The notes beneath the pieces were generated by a model that was not told the DNA's origin, searched no databases, and saw only the letters and a list, made by a program, of their open reading frames with translations. A program made the position numbers and the translations under genes. Below are positions 49,585-58,369 of a stretch of DNA of 64,000 bases, piece by piece. Numbering within the stretch: position 1 is the stretch's first letter; each line of letters opens with the position of its first letter. The stretch comes from Micromonospora rifamycinica (GTDB taxonomy: Bacteria; Actinomycetota; Actinomycetes; Mycobacteriales; Micromonosporaceae): contig NZ_LT607752.1 of the NCBI RefSeq assembly GCF_900090265.1, positions 3,596,001-3,660,000 of the forward strand, written 5' to 3'.

Positions 49585-52500
49585 ATGGCCGACAGCGGCG
49601 GTGAGATCCGACGACGACGACTGGATGCCGGACTGACCCAGGAGCAGTTGGCCGAACGGGCGGGGATCAGTGTCCGGGCGGTGCGTGACATCGAGCAGGG
49701 TCGGGTGCGCAACCCCCGGGCCGAGTCCCTCCGACGCATCGCCGACGCCGTCGGCCTGCCCCCACGGAAGCCACCGGGCCCCGCGCCACCGGCCCCGACG
49801 CCACCGCAGACCCTCCGGATCGACGTGCTCGGCCCGCTGCGGATCCAGGTCGGGGCGGAACCGGTCGCGCTCGGTTCCAACCGCCAACGGATGCTGCTCG
49901 GCCTGCTCGCCCTGCACCCGGACGCGATCGTGTCCCGCCATGAGATCGTCGACGTGCTCTGGGGTCACGACCCGCCGGACAGCTGCCTCAACCTCGTCCA
50001 CACCTACGTCGCCCGGCTGCGCCGGGTACTGGACCGCCCCGGGGGCACCACCACCATCACCCACGTCGGCGGCGGGTACCGGCTCCGGGTGGACCCCTCC
50101 CAGCTCGACCTGAGCCAGTTCGCCACCGCCATCGAACGCGCCGAGGGCAGCGTCGCGGGCGACCTGCCGAGCCTGGACCGGCTCGCCGGAGCATTGGCGC
50201 TGTGGCGGGGGCCGGTGCTGGCCGACGCCGCGCCGAGCCTCACCCAGCACCCGGTCGCCGCCGCCCTGAACCGGCGGCGCATCGCCACCGCCGTCACCTA
50301 CGCGACGCTCGCCGTCGACCTGGGCCTGCCCGAGCGGGCGGTCCGGGAGCTGCATGCGGTGGCCCGCCACGAACCGCTGCACGAACAGGTGCACGCCCGG
50401 CTGATGCTCGCCCTGGCCGCCTGCGGCCAGCAGGCCCGCGCGTTGACGCTGCACCGCCGGCTGCGGGACCGGCTCGCCGAGCAACTCGGCGTGGAGCCCG
50501 GCCCGGAGCTGCGCGAGGCGCAGCTGCGCATCCTGCGCCAGGACCTGCCCCGGGCGGTCGCCCGCGCGGGCAGCCCGGCGGGCGGCACCGGGCCGACGCC
50601 CGCCGAGACGGCACCACCCCGGGCCGAGGTGCCGCCGCCCCGCCCACCCCGGCACCGGCTCCCGGCGCAGTTGCCGGCCGACGTCGCCTACTTCACCGGG
50701 CGGAGCGCCCAGCTGGCCGCCCTCGACACGCTGCTGGCCAGGGCGACGGTGGACGGCGGGCCGGTGGTCGTCTCCGCCGTCACCGGAATGGCCGGGGTCG
50801 GCAAGACCGCCCTGGCGGTGCACTGGGCGCACCGGGTCCGCCGGCACTTTCCGGACGGGCAGCTCTACGTCAACCTGCGCGGCTACTCGGCGGCCAGCCC
50901 GGTCCCCGCGGCGGAGGCCCTCGCCGGGTTCCTGCACGCGCTCGGCGTACCGGCCGAGCAGGTGCCGGTCGACACCGGGCAGGCCGCCGCGCTGCTACGC
51001 ACCATGCTGGACGGTCGCCGGATGCTGGTGCTGCTGGACAACGCCGCCAGCGCCGACCAGGTACGCCCGCTGCTGCCGGGAAGCACCGGCTGCCTGGCGC
51101 TGATCACCAGCCGGGACCGGCTCAGCGGGCTCGTCGCGGTCGACGGCGCACGACGCATCGACCTCGACGTGCTCACCGCGTCCGAGGCCAGCACCCTGCT
51201 CACCCGGATCCTCCCGACCGGACGGGTGGCCCGCCCAGGCGAGATCACCGAGCTGGCGACGGTCTGTGCCCGGCTGCCCCTGGCCCTGCGGATCGCCGCC
51301 GCCAACCTGATCGACCAGCCCGAGCAGTCGATCAGCGTGCACACCGCCCGGTTGACCGCCGGCAACCGGCTCGCCGGGCTGCGCATCGAGGGCGACGACC
51401 AGGCGGCCGTGCGGGCCGCCTTCGACCTGTCGTACGCCGCGCTGCCCGCCCCGGCCCGCCGGCTCTTCCGGCTGCTGGGGACCGCGCCGGGCACGGACGT
51501 CACGGTGGCCGCCGCCGCCGCGCTGGCCGGGATCGACGAGCCGGCCGCCACGCGCGAGCTGGACCGGCTCGCCGCCGCGCACCTCGTCCAGCAGGTCACC
51601 CCAGGCCGGTACGCCTTCCACGACCTGCTGCGGATCTACGCCCTGGAGCGGGCCACCGCGGAGGACCCCGCACCGGAACTGCGCTCCGCCACCGGACGCC
51701 TCTACGGCTGGTACCGGCAGCGGGCCGACGCCGCGGCCGCCGCGGTCTACCCCCACCTGGTGCGGCTGCCACCGGACCGGGCCGGACCGGTCGCCGGGAC
51801 GCCGTTCCGGGACGCCGCCGAGGCGATGGCCTGGCTGGAGGACGAGCACCCCAACCTGATGCGGGTGATCGCGCACGCCGCCGGGAACGACGCCGACCCG
51901 GCCGCCTGGCGGATCCCGGACGCGCTGCGCGGCTACTACCAGTTCCGCCCGCACAGCGACGGACTGGTCGCCGCGGCCAGTGCGCTGCGCGCCGCCCAGC
52001 AGGCCGGCGACCATGCCGGCGAGGCCGCCAGCCGGCTCGGGCTGGCCAGCCTGCACCTGCGCCGCGGCGAGTACGAGGTGGGCCTGTCCCACGCCACCGC
52101 GATGATCGACGCGGCGCACCGGGCGGCCTGGCCGGAGGGCCTGGCGGCGGCGTACGGCACCTGCGGGCTGGTGCACCTGCGGGCCGGTCGGCTCGCCGAG
52201 GGGGCGGAGCTGACCCGGCTGGCGGTGAGCATCCACGAACGCCTGGGCGGCCCCGAACGGCTCAGCACCAGCCTCGGCAACCTCGGCGTCATCTACCGCG
52301 ACATGGGCCGGCTCCACGAGGCTGCCGAGGTCTTCCGGCAGGCCCTGGCGCTGACCCGCAGCACCGGCATGTGGATGAGCGCCGGGATCAGCCTGAGCAA
52401 CCTGGGCGAGGTGCAGCACGCCCTCGGCCGGCACGGCGAGGCGCTCGACCACCTGCGGGAGGCGCTGGAGCTGAGCCGGCGGACCGGCTACCGGCCGACC

Positions 52501-53118
52501 GAGACCGAGAGCCTGCGCCGGCTGGCGGCGCTGCGCGTACAGAGCGGGGAGCTGGGGCCGGCGGCCGAGCTGGCCACCGAGGCGCTGACCCTCGCCGAGC
52601 TGATCGGCGACACCGCCCAGCAGGCTGCCGCCCGCAACGTGCTGGGCGCGATCCACCTGCGCGACGGCGATCCGGCCGCGACCACCGAACACCGGCGGGC
52701 GCTCGAACTCGCCCGGGCCGGCGGTGCCCGGGGTGAGGAGGTCGAGGCGCTGATCGGGCTGGCCGAGGTGTACCGCGACAGCGACCCGGTGGAGGCGCTG
52801 GCGCTGGCCCGGCAGGCCCGGCGGGTGGCCCGGACCGCCGGCTACCGGGTCTGGGAGGGGCACGCCATGGTGGTCGCGGCCGAGGCGATGCAGGCCACCG
52901 GCCCGATGACCGCGGCCCGGACCGCCGAGGAGGCGCTGGCGATCCACCGGGAGACCGGGCACCTGCTCGGCCAGGTCCGCGCGCTGCGACTGCTCGTCGC
53001 GCTCGGCCCGGCCGGCGGCATCGACAGCGCCCAGCAGGCGACCTACCGGCGCGAGACGGCCGAGCTGGCCCGGCGGGTCCAGCCGGTGGTCGACGAGGAG
53101 CTGCCGGTCAACCCGTGA
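49585..53118 (+). CDS. XRE-SARP-NB-ARC-TPR transcriptional regulator (AfsR-like)
   Basis: A 1177-residue protein from ATG 49585 (AGGGAGG upstream). Order: XRE HTH at 5-60 (LDAGLTQEQLAERAGISVRAVRDIEQG), SARP winged helix about 75-165 (IDVLGPLRIQVGAEPVALG), bacterial transcriptional activator domain about 170-320, NB-ARC ATPase with P-loop GMAGVGKTALA at about 401-411 and LVLLDNA, then C-terminal TPRs (about 780-1140). Signal-regulated activator like AfsR, with an extra N-terminal XRE domain. It converges on the injection-system genes, its stop overlapping theirs by 11 bases. Confidence 0.92.
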   Translation: MADSGGEIRRRRLDAGLTQEQLAERAGISVRAVRDIEQGRVRNPRAESLRRIADAVGLPPRKPPGPAPPAPTPPQTLRIDVLGPLRIQVGAEPVALGSNRQRMLLGLLALHPDAIVSRHEIVDVLWGHDPPDSCLNLVHTYVARLRRVLDRPGGTTTITHVGGGYRLRVDPSQLDLSQFATAIERAEGSVAGDLPSLDRLAGALALWRGPVLADAAPSLTQHPVAAALNRRRIATAVTYATLAVDLGLPERAVRELHAVARHEPLHEQVHARLMLALAACGQQARALTLHRRLRDRLAEQLGVEPGPELREAQLRILRQDLPRAVARAGSPAGGTGPTPAETAPPRAEVPPPRPPRHRLPAQLPADVAYFTGRSAQLAALDTLLARATVDGGPVVVSAVTGMAGVGKTALAVHWAHRVRRHFPDGQLYVNLRGYSAASPVPAAEALAGFLHALGVPAEQVPVDTGQAAALLRTMLDGRRMLVLLDNAASADQVRPLLPGSTGCLALITSRDRLSGLVAVDGARRIDLDVLTASEASTLLTRILPTGRVARPGEITELATVCARLPLALRIAAANLIDQPEQSISVHTARLTAGNRLAGLRIEGDDQAAVRAAFDLSYAALPAPARRLFRLLGTAPGTDVTVAAAAALAGIDEPAATRELDRLAAAHLVQQVTPGRYAFHDLLRIYALERATAEDPAPELRSATGRLYGWYRQRADAAAAAVYPHLVRLPPDRAGPVAGTPFRDAAEAMAWLEDEHPNLMRVIAHAAGNDADPAAWRIPDALRGYYQFRPHSDGLVAAASALRAAQQAGDHAGEAASRLGLASLHLRRGEYEVGLSHATAMIDAAHRAAWPEGLAAAYGTCGLVHLRAGRLAEGAELTRLAVSIHERLGGPERLSTSLGNLGVIYRDMGRLHEAAEVFRQALALTRSTGMWMSAGISLSNLGEVQHALGRHGEALDHLREALELSRRTGYRPTETESLRRLAALRVQSGELGPAAELATEALTLAELIGDTAQQAAARNVLGAIHLRDGDPAATTEHRRALELARAGGARGEEVEALIGLAEVYRDSDPVEALALARQARRVARTAGYRVWEGHAMVVAAEAMQATGPMTAARTAEEALAIHRETGHLLGQVRALRLLVALGPAGGIDSAQQATYRRETAELARRVQPVVDEELPVNP

Positions 53119-54544
53119 CGGTGAAGTGGCGGCGGCTCTCCTCGTCCAGCGGGGTCAGGGTGGGCCGACCCGCCTCGTCCACCCGGAACGCCAACCGGCC
53201 CTCGACCGGGGACGAGTCGTCGGAGTGCGACGCTCGCCAACGGACCCGCAGCTCCGGCGCGTGGTCGTCGTCGCCCGGCTCCCACTCGGGGGTGAGGGCC
53301 AGCCGGATCCGGGAGCCGGTGCCGTTGCGCACCGGGTCGGGGCCGCCCCGGCCCGGCCCGCCGTCGGCTCCCGCCACCAGGAGCGCGACCTGCCGTAGGC
53401 CGGGGTGCCGCCGCCCCCGGTGCCACAGCACCGGCCACGCCTCCCGGTTGGTCGTCGGGTCGTCGCCGTAGTAGGCGTCGACGTCGACGTCGCCGTCCTC
53501 GGGGGGTCGCTCGACGCCACCGCGCTCGACGCCGGCCGGGGCGACCAGGTACCGGTGCACGGCGAACCGGAGGCCCAGCAGCAGCCGGACCGGGCCGGCC
53601 CGGCCCGGGTCGGCGTACCCCGCCTGGTAGGTCAGCAGCAACGCGCCGGGCTCCGGGGCCACCGCGTCCAGCATCGCCGTCCGCGCCCGACCGGCGGCGT
53701 CGCGTACCGCGAGGGTCTCCGGACCGTCCAGCCCCTGGAAGCCGGTCACCACGGCGGTGTCGTCGGTGTACGGCGTGAGTCGCACGCCGGCCGGGGCGGT
53801 CGGGGGGGCGGCGAGCCCGGTCGCGTGCCACGCCGGGCGGGTGCCGCCGGGCCGGCGGGCGGCGTGCGGCGGCACCCACGGCCGGTCGTGCACGCCGGCG
53901 TTGACCGGGGTGACGAGAAAGTGGGTACGGGTCGCCAGCGACTGGTCGGCCGCCTCGAAGAGCCCGTCGCTGTGCACCAGGAACGAGCCCACCTCGTCGT
54001 GGGCCGGGGTCAGCAGGACACCGTCGACCACGGTCGGCTCGTGGTGCACCCGGTAGCCGATCCGGACCGCCGGCACCGTCCCGTGGCCGGTCTCCAGCCG
54101 GGCGCTGAAGACCAGCGCGCCCACCTCGTTGAACTTGTTGAACGGGTTACGGCCGCCGCCGACGGCGTGCGGCGACACGCTCAGGTCGGTGACCCCCCAG
54201 CAGGGGAAACGCGCCAGCGCGTGCTGCCGGGAGGGCAGCGGGCCCGGCCCGATGTCGGCCACCACGTAGTCGAAGGTGGTGAACCGGACCAGCAGGTCCA
54301 CGCAGACCCGTTTCGGACCGGTCGGGCCGCCCAGCCGACGCAGGTAGCGCAGCCAGTAGGAGTGCTGCCGTTGCTGGTCACCGCGGACCATGCCGGCACC
54401 GGCCAGGTAGGGCTGCGCCGGGGTGACCAGCTCCCGCAGCGTCGCCTGCTCCGGGAAGCCGGCACCGCTGAATCCGGTCACCGTGAAGGGGTCGCCCACC
54501 GGCTGATCGGGTCGGTAGCCGACCAGCCGCATCCGACTCGGCAC
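53108..54544 (-). CDS. CIS-associated RNPFNKFN-family protein, paralogue A
   Basis: A 478-residue protein from GTG 54544. Blocks shared with the two paralogues upstream: DPFTVTGFSGAGFPE near the start, SYWLRYLRR, KRVCVDLLVRFTTFDYV, CWGVTDLSVS, GGRNPFNKFNEVGALVF, GYRVHHEPTVV, VGSFLVHSDGLFE, VHDRPW, and a C-terminus ending HFTVTG. Beta-rich with no signal or membrane helix. No known family is recognised. It is the last gene of the injection-system strand and overlaps the SARP stop by 11 bases. A role as an accessory structural, fibre or cap protein is inference. Confidence 0.8.
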   Translation of the reverse strand: MPSRMRLVGYRPDQPVGDPFTVTGFSGAGFPEQATLRELVTPAQPYLAGAGMVRGDQQRQHSYWLRYLRRLGGPTGPKRVCVDLLVRFTTFDYVVADIGPGPLPSRQHALARFPCWGVTDLSVSPHAVGGGRNPFNKFNEVGALVFSARLETGHGTVPAVRIGYRVHHEPTVVDGVLLTPAHDEVGSFLVHSDGLFEAADQSLATRTHFLVTPVNAGVHDRPWVPPHAARRPGGTRPAWHATGLAAPPTAPAGVRLTPYTDDTAVVTGFQGLDGPETLAVRDAAGRARTAMLDAVAPEPGALLLTYQAGYADPGRAGPVRLLLGLRFAVHRYLVAPAGVERGGVERPPEDGDVDVDAYYGDDPTTNREAWPVLWHRGRRHPGLRQVALLVAGADGGPGRGGPDPVRNGTGSRIRLALTPEWEPGDDDHAPELRVRWRASHSDDSSPVEGRLAFRVDEAGRPTLTPLDEESRRHFTVTG

Positions 54545-54555
54545 GGTGCGCCCCC

Positions 54556-55896
54556 TCAGCTCGTCACGGTCAGGTGCTGGTAGGTCTGCTCGTCGCCGAG
54601 CCGGACCACCGGCCCGCCGGAGGCGTCCACGGTGATCAGGAACGACCCGCCGACCGGCACGGCGGGGCCGGCGGCCGGGTCCACCGCCTCCTCGGACCAG
54701 CGGACCAGCAGGCCCGGCACGTCGTCGGCCGTCCCGTCGTACCACTCGGGGACGAACCGTAGCCGTGAGCCGACCGGCGCGGCGGCACCGGCCGGATCGG
54801 GGTCGGCGTCGTCGGGCAGGGGGCGCAGCGACACGTCGACGAAGCCGGGGTGCCGACGACCGTGGTGGAAGACCACCGCGTCGGCGAACTCGTTCATGTC
54901 GATCAGGTACGAGCAGGTGAGCAGGCGCAACGCCAGTCGGGCCCGGACCCGGCCGGCCCGGGGTCCGTCGCCCCGGTCACCGGGCCGGGCGTACTCCACG
55001 ATCATGCCGTCGTCGCGGGTGTCGCCGCCCATCGACGCCCGGTACCAGCGGGGGTGGCCGGTGTGCCAGACCTCGATCTGGTCGGGGCCGGCCATCCGCT
55101 CGAAGCCCTGCACCTCGACCGCCCCCCGGCGGGCCCGGCCGGTCGACACCCGAAGGGCGGTGACCGGCGGCGGGACCGAGACGTCGGTCGCCTGGTAGAC
55201 GGTGAGGCTACGCCCGGGCGGTGGGTCGGCCCCGACCATCGGCCGTCCGTGCACCGTGCCGCTGACCGGGACGAGCCGCCACGACGAGCACCCGGGCGTG
55301 CCGGACCCCGGTTCCAGGGTGACCCCGCCGTCGCTGTGCACCGTCAGCGCCCCGGTCTCCTCGTACCCCGGGGCCATCGCGGCTCCGAGCAGCGGATTCT
55401 CCACGTGCCGTACCCGGTGCTCGACCCGGATCGCCGGCACCACGGCACCGGTGCCGGTGGGGGTGAACACGACCTTCGGCTCGAAGACCAGGTGACCGGC
55501 GTCGTTGAACTTGTTGAACGGGTTCCGGCCGCCGGCCCCGGTGGACCGCAGCGAGATGCTGAGGTCCTCGATCCCCCAGAGGCCCAGCACCGGCGGCGCC
55601 GAGCGGGGCGAGTACCGGTCCACCCGGGGGCGGGCCTGGTAGGGAAAGGTGCTGAACCGGATCAGCAGCTCCACCGCGACCAGCTTCCGGTGCCCCGGTC
55701 CCCGGTAGTGGTACCGCAGCCAGTAACAGTGCCGGTGGGTCCGGGTGCCCCGGTCCAGCCACACCGCGCCGTCCTGGCCGTCCGGCCACAGCTCCTCGGC
55801 GAGGATCTCCCCGACCGGCAGGCCGGCGTCCCGGAAGCCGGTCACGGTGAACCGGTTGCCGGACAACTCCTCCGGCTCGTACTCGATGCTGGTCAC
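54556..55896 (-). CDS. CIS-associated RNPFNKFN-family protein, paralogue B
   Basis: A 446-residue member of the same family, 11 bases upstream of paralogue A. It has NRFTVTGFRDAGLPVG, CYWLRYHYRGPG, VAVELLIRFSTFPYQ, LWGIEDLSIS, GGRNPFNKFNDAGHLVF, EETGALTVHSDGG, VSGTVHGRPM, RHPGFVDVSLRPL, and a C-terminus HLTVTS. The basic KRVCV element of A and C is replaced by RKLVAV, so it is the most divergent of the three. Same orientation and presumably same transcript. Function unknown. Confidence 0.8.
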   Translation of the reverse strand: MTSIEYEPEELSGNRFTVTGFRDAGLPVGEILAEELWPDGQDGAVWLDRGTRTHRHCYWLRYHYRGPGHRKLVAVELLIRFSTFPYQARPRVDRYSPRSAPPVLGLWGIEDLSISLRSTGAGGRNPFNKFNDAGHLVFEPKVVFTPTGTGAVVPAIRVEHRVRHVENPLLGAAMAPGYEETGALTVHSDGGVTLEPGSGTPGCSSWRLVPVSGTVHGRPMVGADPPPGRSLTVYQATDVSVPPPVTALRVSTGRARRGAVEVQGFERMAGPDQIEVWHTGHPRWYRASMGGDTRDDGMIVEYARPGDRGDGPRAGRVRARLALRLLTCSYLIDMNEFADAVVFHHGRRHPGFVDVSLRPLPDDADPDPAGAAAPVGSRLRFVPEWYDGTADDVPGLLVRWSEEAVDPAAGPAVPVGGSFLITVDASGGPVVRLGDEQTYQHLTVTS

Positions 55897-56017
55897 GACG
55901 CGTGATCCCTTGTTCGGCCGGACGGCCCACCGGGCGCGGCGGTGCCCGGTGAGTCCATCGGGTGCGGCGGATGTCGGGCCGGTGGCCGGGGAGCGGCCCC
56001 GGCCCGACCCCGGCGGA

Positions 56018-56821
56018 TCACACGAGTTTGTACTCGCGGGCCAGGTACTGGAACTCCTCCACCGTCAGCACCGTGGCCAGGATGCGCTGGTCGGCCTCGG
56101 AGAGGTCGTCCACCTCGTCGTCCAGCACCCGGTCCAGGACCGCGCGGGCGGCGTCCGGGTCGAGGTCGGTCAGCGGCTCCGGTGCCGGTTCGACCGGCCC
56201 GTCCGGGTGCTGCCCGGGCTGCTCCCCGGGGTACGCCGACCCGTCCTGCCCCGACCCGTCGTAGGCCTGCTGGTCGTAGGCCCGGCCGTCGTAGGCCTGC
56301 TGGTCGTAGGCCTGCCCCTCGTAGCCCTGCTCGCCGTAGACCTGGCCGTCGTACGCCTGCCCGTCGTAGCCCTGCCCGTCGTACGCCTGGCCGTCGTAGC
56401 CCTGCCCGTCGTAGGCCTGCCCGTCGTAGCCCTGCCCGTCGTACGCCTGCCCGTCGTAGGCCGGCTCGTCGTGTTGGGCCGCCTGGTACGCCGCGGCGGC
56501 CCACGCCTGCGTCACCGAGTCGATCAACCGGGCCATCTCCGCCGCCGGCTCACCCATCTCGTCGACAGCGAAGATCTCCACCGGTTCGAGGGAGCCGGCC
56601 CGCTGGTAGACGGTGGCGTAGAAGTCGGCCAGCCACTCGTTGCGCTGGTACCAGTCCGGATCGCCCCACCCCTGTCCGAGCAGGTCGGGCAGCAGCTCCC
56701 AGCCGGTCTGCGGCTGCTCGGCGATGATGTGGTGCGCGCTGACCGCCGCCCAGCTCAGATAGGCGTACGCGTCGTCGAGGCCGGCCGGGCCGGTGGTGTC
56801 GAAAACCTCTGGGTAGTTCAT
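56018..56821 (-). CDS. YDGQ-repeat protein in the injection-system cluster
   Basis: A 267-residue protein. Residues 1-110 form a globular, Trp/Tyr-rich helical domain (DDAYAYLSWAAVSAHHIIAEQP, WYQRNEWLADFYATVYQRAG). Residues about 118-185 are a (AYDGQ/GYDGQ)n pentapeptide repeat, at least ten copies, followed by a Pro/Glu linker and an acidic helical C-terminus (DPDAARAVLDRVLDDEVDDLSEADQRIL). It lies between paralogues C and B. Might be a scaffold, adaptor or secreted cargo; no family is recognised. Confidence 0.75.
   Translation of the reverse strand: MNYPEVFDTTGPAGLDDAYAYLSWAAVSAHHIIAEQPQTGWELLPDLLGQGWGDPDWYQRNEWLADFYATVYQRAGSLEPVEIFAVDEMGEPAAEMARLIDSVTQAWAAAAYQAAQHDEPAYDGQAYDGQGYDGQAYDGQGYDGQAYDGQGYDGQAYDGQVYGEQGYEGQAYDQQAYDGRAYDQQAYDGSGQDGSAYPGEQPGQHPDGPVEPAPEPLTDLDPDAARAVLDRVLDDEVDDLSEADQRILATVLTVEEFQYLAREYKLV
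56268..56466. repeat. 15-bp tandem repeat encoding YDGQ units
   Basis: About a dozen 15-bp units related to TCGTAGGCCTGCCCG lie in frame, with alternating GTAGGCC, GTACGCC and GTAGCCC variants coding for Ala-Tyr or Gly-Tyr. The mix of variants suggests both expansion and drift. Confidence 0.85.
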
Positions 56822-56835
56822 CGTGGATCCCCCGC

Positions 56836-58260
56836 TCAGCCCGTGACGGTGAAGTACTTGTTGCTGTCGGCGTCCAGCAGGCGCAGCACCGGGCTGCCGG
56901 ACTGGTTGACCCCGAGCCGGAACTGCCCCTTGTTGTGGTGGCTGCGGGACCGCACGTCGGCACCGGCGTGTTCGGCGGCCCAGTCGATCCTGAGCTGCAC
57001 GCCGACCTGCCCCTGGACCTCCTCGACGTACGGCCCGAAGAAGAGCGTCGACTCCTCGTGGTGCCGGTTCTTCACCGCGTCGACGTCGTACCGCTCGCCC
57101 TTCTCCCCGACCACCGCCGCCTCGCCGCGCCCCACCTCCAGCACCCGCAGGGAGACGTTCCGGAAGGCGGTGTACCGCACCCCGTTGTGGTAGACGATCT
57201 GCCGGTTGCCCTGGTCGTCCGGCGCGGTCAGGTAGGGCACCAGGGTGAACCGCAGCAGCAGCAGCGCCCTGATCTTGGTGCGGACCTTCCGGCCCAGCAC
57301 GGCACCGTCGCGGACGTACTCCAGCCGCAGCGCCGCCTCGTACCCGTCCTCCTCGGCGGCCGAGGCGACCACCGGCTGTTGACCGTCGTTGCGGACGGTG
57401 ACGGTGTTCGGGCCGTCCATCCGGTCGAAGCCGATCACCTTCATCCCCTTGTGCTCGTGCGGGTCGAGCATCCGGCCACCGTGGTCGATCCCACCCAGCT
57501 CGATCCGTTGCGCGTTGAGCACGGTGGTCGTGGCCGTCCGGCCGTCCTGGGCCACCGGCACGACCCGGGTCGGGCGCTGGTGCACGCTGCCGCTGAGCGG
57601 GGTGATCCGGAAGTGCTTGTCGGTACGCCCTTCACCGGGGTCGATCTCGAAGCTGCCGTTGCTGTGCACCAGGAACGCGCCGACGTCGTTGTGGCTCAGC
57701 CCGAGCGGCGCACCGAACACGTTCTTGGCCTGGTGCTGCACCCGGTAGTTGATCCGCAGGTGCGGCATGCCGTCGTTGGCGGCGGCCACGTCGAAGGTCA
57801 GGCTGCCGGACTCGTTGAACTTGTTGAACGGGTTCCGCCCCCGTCCGGTCGCCATCAGCGACACGCTCAGGTCGGTGATCCCCCAGCACGGATAGCCGCG
57901 CAGGACCGCCGACTCCTGGTCGGTCGGGCCGTCATCACCCTCCCGCGGCACGTAGTCGAAGGTGGTGAACCGCACCAGCAGCTCCACGCAGACCCGCTTC
58001 TTGTCCGTGATCCCGATGCCCCGGCGCAGGTAACGCAGCCAGTAGACGTGCTGCCGGGACTGACTGCCCCGGACCATGACGAGCTGGCTCCGGGCGATCG
58101 GCACCGGTGCGATCAACTGGTTCAGCGGCACCTCCGGCAGGAAACCGGCGTTGCTGAACCCGCTGACCTGGAATACCCCGTCTGTCAACCCCTTGACCTG
58201 ACCCTGCGCGAACCCGATCAGGTTCGCGGTGGTGTTCAAGGCGACGGCGACTTCTGACAC
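56836..58260 (-). CDS. CIS-associated RNPFNKFN-family protein, paralogue C
   Basis: A 474-residue protein from GTG 58260 (GGAGG ahead), first of the three. Longest conserved block: KKRVCVELLVRFTTFDYVP, CWGITDLSVSLMATGRGRNPFNKFNESGSLTF, YRVQHQAKNVFG, NDVGAFLVHSNGSFEIDPG, LSGSVHQRP, RNVSLRVLEVG, ending KYFTVTG. An N-terminal helix (SEVAVALNTTANLIGFAQGQVKGL) is unique to this copy. All-beta pattern, no export signal. Located directly after the zinc-ribbon gene in the injection-system operon. Function unknown. Confidence 0.8.
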   Translation of the reverse strand: MSEVAVALNTTANLIGFAQGQVKGLTDGVFQVSGFSNAGFLPEVPLNQLIAPVPIARSQLVMVRGSQSRQHVYWLRYLRRGIGITDKKRVCVELLVRFTTFDYVPREGDDGPTDQESAVLRGYPCWGITDLSVSLMATGRGRNPFNKFNESGSLTFDVAAANDGMPHLRINYRVQHQAKNVFGAPLGLSHNDVGAFLVHSNGSFEIDPGEGRTDKHFRITPLSGSVHQRPTRVVPVAQDGRTATTTVLNAQRIELGGIDHGGRMLDPHEHKGMKVIGFDRMDGPNTVTVRNDGQQPVVASAAEEDGYEAALRLEYVRDGAVLGRKVRTKIRALLLLRFTLVPYLTAPDDQGNRQIVYHNGVRYTAFRNVSLRVLEVGRGEAAVVGEKGERYDVDAVKNRHHEESTLFFGPYVEEVQGQVGVQLRIDWAAEHAGADVRSRSHHNKGQFRLGVNQSGSPVLRLLDADSNKYFTVTG

Positions 58261-58369
58261 GGATGCACCTCCGACGTGGCTGACCGTCGACCCGTTGACC
58301 GACGGTGGTGGTTGTTGCGGTGTTGCGCCGGGATGCCGCGCCCCGGCGTGACGTGCCGCCCGACGCCGC

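Noticed and set aside
50202..52736. An 844-codon plus-strand frame within the SARP regulator
   Set aside because: Arg/Ala/Gly-rich out-of-phase reading of the SARP gene, no domain, no ribosome site.
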